Shown here piece after piece: positions 58,841 through 64,000 of a DNA stretch of 64,000 nt. The notes beneath the pieces are model-generated. The model saw only the letters and a list, made by a program, of their open reading frames with translations. It searched no databases and had not been told where the DNA came from. This stretch comes from Sulfuritalea sp. (GTDB lineage Bacteria > Pseudomonadota > Gammaproteobacteria > Burkholderiales > Rhodocyclaceae), in the NCBI GenBank assembly GCA_030651305.1, contig JAUSCI010000046.1, forward strand, positions 247,483 through 311,482. Reading direction: 5' to 3'. Every line of letters starts with the position of its first letter. Position 1 is the first letter of the stretch. The position numbers and the translations under genes are program-made.

Positions 58841-61096
58841 ATGTGTCCACCATTGATGACTCCCGTGCAAATGGCTGAAAAAAGCTGGTGGCGACTCTCG
58901 CTGAAACAAAAGATCACCCTGGGCATTCTTGCCATTTTCGTGTTTGGCATCTGGGCCCTGTCGCTTTACGTCACCCGCATATTGCGCAACGACTTGCAAA
59001 GCCTGCTGGCGGACCAGCAGGCCTCAACCGTGTCTTATGTCGCGTCAGAACTCAACCAGGCGCTGGAGGACCGCATTCAGGCCCTGGAAAGAGTTGCCCG
59101 TTCGATCGACCGGGCCATGCTGAAAAATCCGGTCGCACTTCAGCAAGTGCTCGACCGAAGGCCAATTTATGAGGATTTGTTCAATTCCGGTGTCATTGCC
59201 GTGGGCCGTGACGGCGTTGCGCTGGCCGATACGCCGGTCGTTGCGGGTCGCCGTGGAACGAACTACCTCAGCAACGAAGCCACCCGCACGTCACTTGCAG
59301 AAAACAAAACCGTCATCGGCCGTCCGCTGATGGGAAGAGTGCTGAAACAGGCCCTGTTCAACATCAACACGCCGATCCGCGATGCCAACGGCAAGGTGAT
59401 CGGCGCCCTTTTCGGTGTGATCAACCTCGCCAAACCGAATTTTCTCGATCGCATCGGAGAACACCACTATGGCAAGAGCGGTGGCTATCTGGTCGTTGCA
59501 CCCCAGCACAACATGTTCGTGACCGCCACTGACAAGCGCCGCGCATTGCAGCCGCTGCCCCCGCCGGGAACCAACCCGCTTCTTGATCGACGCATGCAGG
59601 GCTTCGATGGGCCGGGAGTTGCCGTCAACTCGCTCGGCGTGGAAATCCTGTCCTCTTCCAGTCGCGTTCCGGTGGCGGGTTGGTTCGTGGTCGCCACGCT
59701 GCCAACCGAAGAGGCTTTTGCCCCCATCAACGATATGCAACGACGCGTCCTGTCTGCGGCTGTATTTTTCACGCTGATTGCCGGCATTCTTTCGTGGTGG
59801 CTGCTGCGAAGCCAGTTGTCGCCCATGGTCAATGCCGCAAGACAGATGGGCGAAATGACCGGCACAGGCAAACCGTTGAACCCCTTGCCGGTCGCCAAAC
59901 AGGATGAAATCGGCCAACTGGTCGGTGGCTTCAACGAGCTGCTGGAGACCTTTGAACAGCATGAGGCGCTACTCCATGCCGAGCGCGATTTCTTTAGCGC
60001 ACTGTTGCAGCAGTCGTCCGACGGCGTGTTCCTGTTCAGCCCCGATGACCTGGCGATCCGGGAGGTCAATCCGAGCCTGTGCGAGATGCTGGGGTACCAG
60101 CGCAACGAATTGCTCGCCATGAAACTCGGCGATCTGGTGCACGGAACCCTGGAAGAAGTGCGGGAAAGCGTGAACCAGACAATGCTGCACCGGATTCACC
60201 GGGTCGGCGAACGAAGTTATCGCAAGAAAGACGGCACGTCGCTCGACCTTGAAGTCAACGCCTCCCTCGTCGAGACGGGCGGACGGCAACTCATCATGGC
60301 CAATTTGCGCGATATCGCCGAACGCAAGCGAGTCGACGAGGAACTCCAGCGCCACCGCTTGCGCCTTGAAGAAATGGTCGTCGAGCGCACCGCACAGTTG
60401 CGCGCACTGGCAATGGAACTGGCGAAAGTGGAGGAGCGGGAACGGCGCGCGATCGCGCAGGATCTGCACGACGATCTCGGCCAGATTCTTGCCGTCGTCC
60501 AGATCAAGCTGACGTCGCTGAACGTCCCCGACAGGAACGAAAGGCGCGGCGACTTGCAACAGCGGATAAAGGAAGTCGGCACCCTGGTCGCCCAGGCCAA
60601 TCGCGCCGTACGCTCTTTTTCGACGCAACTGAGTCCTCCCGTGCTGTCACAGTTCGGGCTGGTTTCCGCACTGGAATGGCTGGCCGAAGAAATGCAGCGC
60701 AGCAACAATCTGCTCGTCCACATTTATGACGAAAGCAGGTCCGTGCAACTGGACGAAACCATCGCCAGCTCGCTGTTTCGCACGGTGCGGGAACTGCTGA
60801 TCAATGTGTCCAAGCACGCCGGGGTAGACGCGGCGGAGGTGTCCGTTCTTGCCGATGGCGACAAGCTGCTTATCACCGTTGCCGATGCCGGCACCGGCTT
60901 CGACGCAAAGCAGGGCCTGATGCCCTCGGCGGATGGCGGCTACGGACTGTTCAGCATCCGCGAGCGCCTCGGCTCAATCGGCGGCACGATGCAGATCGAC
61001 AGCCAACCGGGCGACGGGACGGTGGTGGTGGTGACCCTGCCGCTCGATTCGATAAAGCAAGCACCCGCAAATGATTCGATGGCGACCGACGGATGA
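58841..61096 (+). CDS. Orphan sensor histidine kinase (HisKA_3/NarX type)
   Basis: A 751-residue membrane kinase: two helices (about 25-46 and 305-326) enclose a large periplasmic dCache-like sensor, then HAMP (SPMVNAARQMGEMTGTG onward), a PAS domain (FFSALLQQSSDGVFLFSPDD), and HisKA_3 with ERRAIAQDLHDDLGQILAVV (His about 543). The HATPase end has LFRTVRELLINVSKHAG and GGYGLFSIRERLGSIGG. These kinases pair with LuxR-type regulators, but none is next to it. The start is ATG 58841; ATGs at 58856 and 58871 are alternatives. Confidence 0.9.
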   Translation: MCPPLMTPVQMAEKSWWRLSLKQKITLGILAIFVFGIWALSLYVTRILRNDLQSLLADQQASTVSYVASELNQALEDRIQALERVARSIDRAMLKNPVALQQVLDRRPIYEDLFNSGVIAVGRDGVALADTPVVAGRRGTNYLSNEATRTSLAENKTVIGRPLMGRVLKQALFNINTPIRDANGKVIGALFGVINLAKPNFLDRIGEHHYGKSGGYLVVAPQHNMFVTATDKRRALQPLPPPGTNPLLDRRMQGFDGPGVAVNSLGVEILSSSSRVPVAGWFVVATLPTEEAFAPINDMQRRVLSAAVFFTLIAGILSWWLLRSQLSPMVNAARQMGEMTGTGKPLNPLPVAKQDEIGQLVGGFNELLETFEQHEALLHAERDFFSALLQQSSDGVFLFSPDDLAIREVNPSLCEMLGYQRNELLAMKLGDLVHGTLEEVRESVNQTMLHRIHRVGERSYRKKDGTSLDLEVNASLVETGGRQLIMANLRDIAERKRVDEELQRHRLRLEEMVVERTAQLRALAMELAKVEERERRAIAQDLHDDLGQILAVVQIKLTSLNVPDRNERRGDLQQRIKEVGTLVAQANRAVRSFSTQLSPPVLSQFGLVSALEWLAEEMQRSNNLLVHIYDESRSVQLDETIASSLFRTVRELLINVSKHAGVDAAEVSVLADGDKLLITVADAGTGFDAKQGLMPSADGGYGLFSIRERLGSIGGTMQIDSQPGDGTVVVVTLPLDSIKQAPANDSMATDG

Positions 61097-61127
61097 TCAC
61101 CAGTGACAGGACCATGCCGGGGAAGCA

Positions 61128-61604
61128 TCAGCCGGGAGGCTGGGGGGAAACCCGGGTCCATGCCGCCGAACATTGCTGCACATGCGGGTAATACCCGGCG
61201 GGCTGGGCGCAGTAGTACCACCACTGACTGGTCGGCTTGGCATAAGCAGAAACCGGCGGTGGATATCCCGCCGGCTCACCCCGATACAGAACGGCGGGCA
61301 GTGAGGAATACACCGGCGGCGGCGAATAGACCTGAACCGGAGTCGAATATGCCACCTGCCGGGATTCTGTGGCGGACAGAAGAATGGCTGTTCCGGCGAG
61401 AAGGCCGAGACCCACGATCCAGCCGTTGTCCCGGTGATCGCGACGACCGAGGGCTGGAGGCTGATGCCGCGATTGATGTCCCGATTGATACACCGGACGA
61501 CCCCGATCGAAACGGCTGCCGCCACGATCGGCCCACGCCGGAGTGACTGCAACGGAACCGGTTGCGAATACAAGGGCAAGCAGGGCTGCGCTTAGTCTGG
61601 CCAT
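61128..61604 (-). CDS. Secreted protein with C-terminal WYYC...GYYP motif
   Basis: A 158-residue protein with a signal peptide (about 1-26, ending AWADRGG), a basic His/Arg-rich stretch, a hydrophobic segment (WIVGLGLLAGTAILLS, about 62-77) and a C-terminus with WWYYCAQPAGYYPHVQQC. That two-Cys YYC/YYPxVxxC ending recurs in many proteobacterial envelope proteins of unknown role. Start ATG 61604 with GAGGAGGAAAG upstream. Convergent with the kinase gene. Confidence 0.8.
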   Translation of the reverse strand: MARLSAALLALVFATGSVAVTPAWADRGGSRFDRGRPVYQSGHQSRHQPPALGRRDHRDNGWIVGLGLLAGTAILLSATESRQVAYSTPVQVYSPPPVYSSLPAVLYRGEPAGYPPPVSAYAKPTSQWWYYCAQPAGYYPHVQQCSAAWTRVSPQPPG

Positions 61605-61914
61605 TTTCTTTCCTCCTCTGTTGCGGGCGCAAAAAATGTCGCTCAAGAAAACAACGCATCAGGACGACGACCGATGACCGCAATGGTGTAAGCGTTTGTT
61701 AGGGCGCAGTCGCCTCGCGGCTGGTTTGGACGCGCTCGTGGCCTATTCCGTTTCCAGATCATTCGTGACGCGAAGACGAGCCGCAGACAGTGCGCATAGC
61801 ACGGCAAGGCGAAGTCGACAAAGTCATGGATGATCTGGAAATGGAATTAGCTGTATCCTTCGTCATATGCTGGCAATACCAATGAAGTTTCACCCCACCA
61901 CAAAGGAGTTCACC
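61605..61914. other. Intergenic region upstream of the small HTH gene
   Basis: No supported protein gene. It holds the long hairpin at 61745-61847 (separate entry) and the AAAGGAG ribosome site of the HTH gene. Confidence 0.5.
61745..61847 (+). ncRNA. Candidate structured RNA: 25-bp stem upstream of the small HTH gene
   Basis: Arms 61745-61769 and 61823-61847 are complementary over 25 positions with three imperfections. In plus-strand RNA all three are G-U or U-G pairs, so the stem is unbroken; in minus-strand RNA they would be A-C mismatches. A 53-nt loop lies between. The structure ends 67 bp before the HTH start. It could be a leader element, a small RNA or the relic of a terminal-inverted-repeat element. 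Confidence 0.45.
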
Positions 61915-62133
61915 ATGGCACGTAAAAAGAAACTCGATTTTTCCGACATCGGTTCCGTCCGCACCAAGGAGAGCCTCAATCAGACTGCTTTCTGGACACG
62001 CTATGGCGTCACCCAGTCGGGCGGTTCCCGTTACGAATCGGGCCGCAACATTCCGAAGCCCTTGGCTATCCTGTTGTGGCTTCATCGCTCGGGCAAGGTG
62101 ACTGACAAGGATCTGGCGGATGCCCTGAAGTAA
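61915..62133 (+). CDS. Small helix-turn-helix protein
   Basis: A 72-residue protein with a basic start MARKKKLDFSDIGSVR and a single HTH: SLNQTAFWTRYGVTQSGGSR then YESGRNIPKPLAILLWLHRS, recalling XRE-type or antitoxin-like regulators. Start ATG 61915 with AAAGGAG at ideal spacing; an upstream in-frame ATG lacks one. No toxin partner is evident. Confidence 0.75.
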   Translation: MARKKKLDFSDIGSVRTKESLNQTAFWTRYGVTQSGGSRYESGRNIPKPLAILLWLHRSGKVTDKDLADALK

Positions 62134-62188
62134 GGACGGCAGCACGGGCATTCGGCAACCGGATTGCGGCACGGAGAAGGCAACGCTG

Positions 62189-62608
62189 ATGATCGAAACC
62201 GCACGCGGCACGGTGCATGAGTGGCAGCGCGACCACATGGGTCACATCAACGTGCGCGCCTACATGGAGTTCTTCGAGGAGGCCTGCTGGCAGTTCTATG
62301 CCATGCTGGGCATGACGCCCTCGCTGCTGCGCAGCGGCGCGCTGCATCTGGCCGCGGTGCAGCAGAACATCAGCTACCGCAAGGAACTCTATCCCGGCGA
62401 TACCGTGGCGGTGCGCACCGGCGTGCTGGAAATGCGCGAGAAGGTGCTGCGCTTCCGGCATGAACTGTTCAATACCGAAACCGGCGATGTCTGCTCACTC
62501 TGCGACTTCACGGTGGTCTGCCTCAACCCGGAGACCCGGAAGTCGCAGCCCTTTCCTGAAAGTGTTGCGGCGACGGCGCAAGAATTGATCCTGCCGGCGA
62601 CTGCATAG
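62189..62608 (+). CDS. Hotdog-fold acyl-CoA thioesterase (4HBT/FadM-like)
   Basis: A 139-residue single hotdog domain: TVHEWQRDHMGHINVRAYME with the HxGHxN-type active-site loop, FFEEACWQFYAML, and AAVQQNISYRKELYPGDTV. Similar proteins hydrolyse acyl-CoAs. Followed after 24 bp by a second, different hotdog protein. Start ATG 62189. Confidence 0.87.
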   Translation: MIETARGTVHEWQRDHMGHINVRAYMEFFEEACWQFYAMLGMTPSLLRSGALHLAAVQQNISYRKELYPGDTVAVRTGVLEMREKVLRFRHELFNTETGDVCSLCDFTVVCLNPETRKSQPFPESVAATAQELILPATA

Positions 62609-62632
62609 AACCCCACTCCCCCGCCTGAAGCC

Positions 62633-63115
62633 ATGAAGAAAGACGCCGCAACCGAACCCCTGCCGGAGTTCGAGCCGGAATTCATTGCCGGCCTGAAGAA
62701 GATCTTCGAGGAAATGATCGTCTTCAATCAGGTCCTCGGCCTGAAGATCATCTCGATCAAGCCGGACCGCGTCGCGGCGCGCATCGCCATGCGGCGCGAA
62801 CTGGTCGGCAGCCCCAACCGGCTCCATGGTGGCGTCATCAGCGCAGGACTGGATGCCATGGGCGGACTGGCGGTGATGGCGGCCATTGGTGCGCGCCACA
62901 TGGACGAGGAGCCGATACAGCGACTGCACCGCTTCGGCAAGCTGGGCACCATCGACCTGCGCATTGACTACCTGCGCCCCGGCATCGGCGATCATTTCCA
63001 ACTGCGCGCGGAAGTGTTGCGCCTCGGCTCGCGCGTGGCGACCACCCGCATGGAATTTCTCGGCGCGGACGGCAAGTTGCTGTCGACCGGTGCCGGTGCC
63101 TACATCGTCTCTTAG
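62633..63115 (+). CDS. PaaI-type thioesterase
   Basis: A 160-residue hotdog protein of the PaaI group: RRELVGSPNRLHGGVISAGL then DAMGGLAVMAAIGARH hold the HGG active-site loop and the following acidic residue; IDLRIDYLRPGIGDHFQLRA completes the fold. It is probably cotranscribed with the preceding thioesterase. Its 3' end overlaps wbuC (opposite strand) by 4 bp. Confidence 0.87.
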   Translation: MKKDAATEPLPEFEPEFIAGLKKIFEEMIVFNQVLGLKIISIKPDRVAARIAMRRELVGSPNRLHGGVISAGLDAMGGLAVMAAIGARHMDEEPIQRLHRFGKLGTIDLRIDYLRPGIGDHFQLRAEVLRLGSRVATTRMEFLGADGKLLSTGAGAYIVS

Positions 63116-63582
63116 GCCAGGCGGTCCTTGAGGCTCGCCAGGTAGGCGGCGGCCTCCGGCGAATCTTCAGGCGGCGCCCACGGAGCGCGTTCGGCTTCGG
63201 TAAACGGCAGGTAAGGCCCGGCCTTGGCTTCGAGAAATACGGTATCGGGCTCCAGCGCCACGGCGGTATGCCAGGTTCCATGGGGAATATCGACACCGAT
63301 CGCCGTACCGCCAGCGCCGACTTTCACGTTGCGCGAGACGCCGCCCTGATCATCGAACAGAACCAACCCCAGCAGGCCGCGCAGGACGACAAAGGTTTCA
63401 TCCTTGTTCGGGTCGAGATGGCGATGCGGCGGAATGTAGGAGTCCGTCTGCATGGCGTTCAGCAGGCGATGTCCCGGGTGATCATCGGTCGGATGAAAGT
63501 TGCGGTTCTTGCGCCGGCGCGGACTGGCCGCCGCCTTCGCGCAGAGTTCATCCAGCAGCGCATCGTCGATCAGCGTGATCAA
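63112..63582 (-). CDS. WbuC-family cupin
   Basis: A 156-residue single cupin: PPHRHLDPNKDETFVVLRGL gives the metal-binding HxH...E set and IPHGTWHTAVALEPDTVFLE the second histidine motif. Family members lie near O-antigen gene clusters, but no sugar genes are here. The start is a TTG (63582) with GAGGTG six bases upstream; no ATG or GTG is suitably placed. The IS5-type element begins just upstream, so its native promoter may have been displaced. Confidence 0.85.
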   Translation of the reverse strand: MITLIDDALLDELCAKAAASPRRRKNRNFHPTDDHPGHRLLNAMQTDSYIPPHRHLDPNKDETFVVLRGLLGLVLFDDQGGVSRNVKVGAGGTAIGVDIPHGTWHTAVALEPDTVFLEAKAGPYLPFTEAERAPWAPPEDSPEAAAYLASLKDRLA

Positions 63583-63593
63583 GTATTCACCTC

Positions 63594-64000
63594 TAATAAC
63601 TTATCCGTAAATAAGACATATTGACTTTCCATACGCGCCAACCACGTGTGGAGAGAAGGTGGCAAAAGCGAAAGCATGGGAAGTCACTGACGAATTTTGG
63701 AGTCGTGTCGAGCCACTGATCCCCTTGCGTCAGAGGGTGGCAGATCAGACCTACACCCGAAAGAGTGGTGGCGGGCGCAAGCCCAAAGATCCTCGTCTCG
63801 TATTTGAAGGTATCGTTTTCGTTCTGCGAACCGGCTGCCAGTGGAAGGCGCTTCCCGCTGAGCGTTACGGTAGCGCCAGTGCGATTCATGCCCGCTTTTT
63901 GGAGTGGGAGAAAGCCGGAGTCTTTGAAGCGCTGTGGAAATTAGGTCTGGCCGAGTACGACGAGTTTGAAGGCATCGCCTGGCGATGGCAAAGTATTGAC
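63594..64000 (+). mobile_element. IS5-family insertion sequence, left part (right end outside window)
   Basis: Contains the 5' portion of an IS5-type transposase gene. The left terminal inverted repeat could not be fixed because the other end is missing; the boundary lies somewhere between 63594 (after the wbuC ribosome site) and about 63650. Confidence 0.6.
63659..64000 (+). CDS. IS5-family transposase, N-terminal 114 residues (runs off right edge)
   Basis: Reads AWEVTDEFWSRVEPLIPLRQ from a GTG start preceded by GAGAGAAG, then GGGRKPKDPRLVFEGIVFVL and RTGCQWKALPAERYGSASAI: the DUF4096-like N-terminal region of IS5-group transposases. The frame is open to base 64000, so the DDE catalytic domain lies outside. 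No frameshift is present in the visible part. Confidence 0.9.
   Translation, partial: MAKAKAWEVTDEFWSRVEPLIPLRQRVADQTYTRKSGGGRKPKDPRLVFEGIVFVLRTGCQWKALPAERYGSASAIHARFLEWEKAGVFEALWKLGLAEYDEFEGIAWRWQSID

Noticed and set aside
61867..61914. Longer form of the small HTH gene from an upstream ATG
   Set aside because: No ribosome site upstream, and the inner ATG has an ideal AAAGGAG.

Overview
This window is chromosomal DNA from a GC-rich Gram-negative bacterium, most likely a betaproteobacterium of the Rhodocyclales/Sterolibacteriaceae type. The evidence is the gene order of its division and cell-wall (dcw) cluster, the lpxC / DUF721 / M23 peptidase / secA succession after ftsZ, and the c-type cytochrome and two-component genes. 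The genus is an inference; no rRNA or tRNA gene is visible to fix it.

Region 1 (1-22.6 kb): a complete dcw cluster, read right to left on the minus strand. The order is mraZ-rsmH-ftsL-ftsI-murE-murF-mraY-murD-ftsW-murG-murC-murB-ddl-ftsQ-ftsA-ftsZ-lpxC, then a two-helix membrane miniprotein, an M23 peptidase and the N-terminal two thirds of SecA. A DciA-like gene (DUF721) lies on the opposite strand. Start/stop overlaps are frequent. Upstream of mraZ is a sigma70-like promoter overlapped by three MraZ-type boxes at exact 10-bp spacing. The cluster has been entered by several small palindromic repeats: in frame inside murE and murD, just 5' of murD, and between ftsA and ftsQ.

Region 2 (22.8-30.8 kb): phosphatidylserine decarboxylase followed by an ion-homeostasis and stress neighbourhood. 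It holds a CPA2 antiporter overlapping htpX, an NhaD-like antiporter, a universal stress protein, a PII-like protein, a KefB-like antiporter with an NAD-binding regulatory domain, and a DUF3124 protein.

Region 3 (30.9-45.3 kb): two related TPR-methyltransferase fusions bracket three units. The first is a compact haem operon (DUF1924/SHP-type cytochrome c, dihaem cytochrome c, cytochrome b561) fused head-to-tail to its own two-component system. The second is a large PAS-GGDEF-EAL protein. The third is a P-type cation ATPase with a tandem-thioredoxin-fold protein downstream on the other strand.

Region 4 (45.3-52 kb): the lactate-utilisation operon lutABC with a divergent IclR regulator, then rplU-rpmA-obgE-proB.

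Region 5 (52-54.6 kb): a small accessory island between proB and metG. It carries BrnT/BrnA and Phd/PIN toxin-antitoxin modules, a duplicated diverged 3' end of proB, two copies of a larger repeat, a small XRE regulator with candidate operators and an unknown 80-residue gene.

Region 6 (54.8-64 kb): metG with a repeat-derived linker, acylphosphatase, a secreted small protein, a DapA-family protein lacking the usual tyrosine, an orphan NarX-like histidine kinase, a secreted YYC-motif protein, a long RNA-like hairpin upstream of a small HTH gene, two hotdog thioesterases, a WbuC cupin, and the start of an IS5-family insertion sequence cut by the window edge.

No CRISPR array, prophage or tRNA was found. 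The features most worth following are the proB 3' duplication around the toxin-antitoxin island, repeats accommodated in frame inside essential genes, the 25-bp hairpin at 61.7-61.85 kb whose only imperfections are G-U pairs on one strand, and the PII-like gene among cation antiporters.
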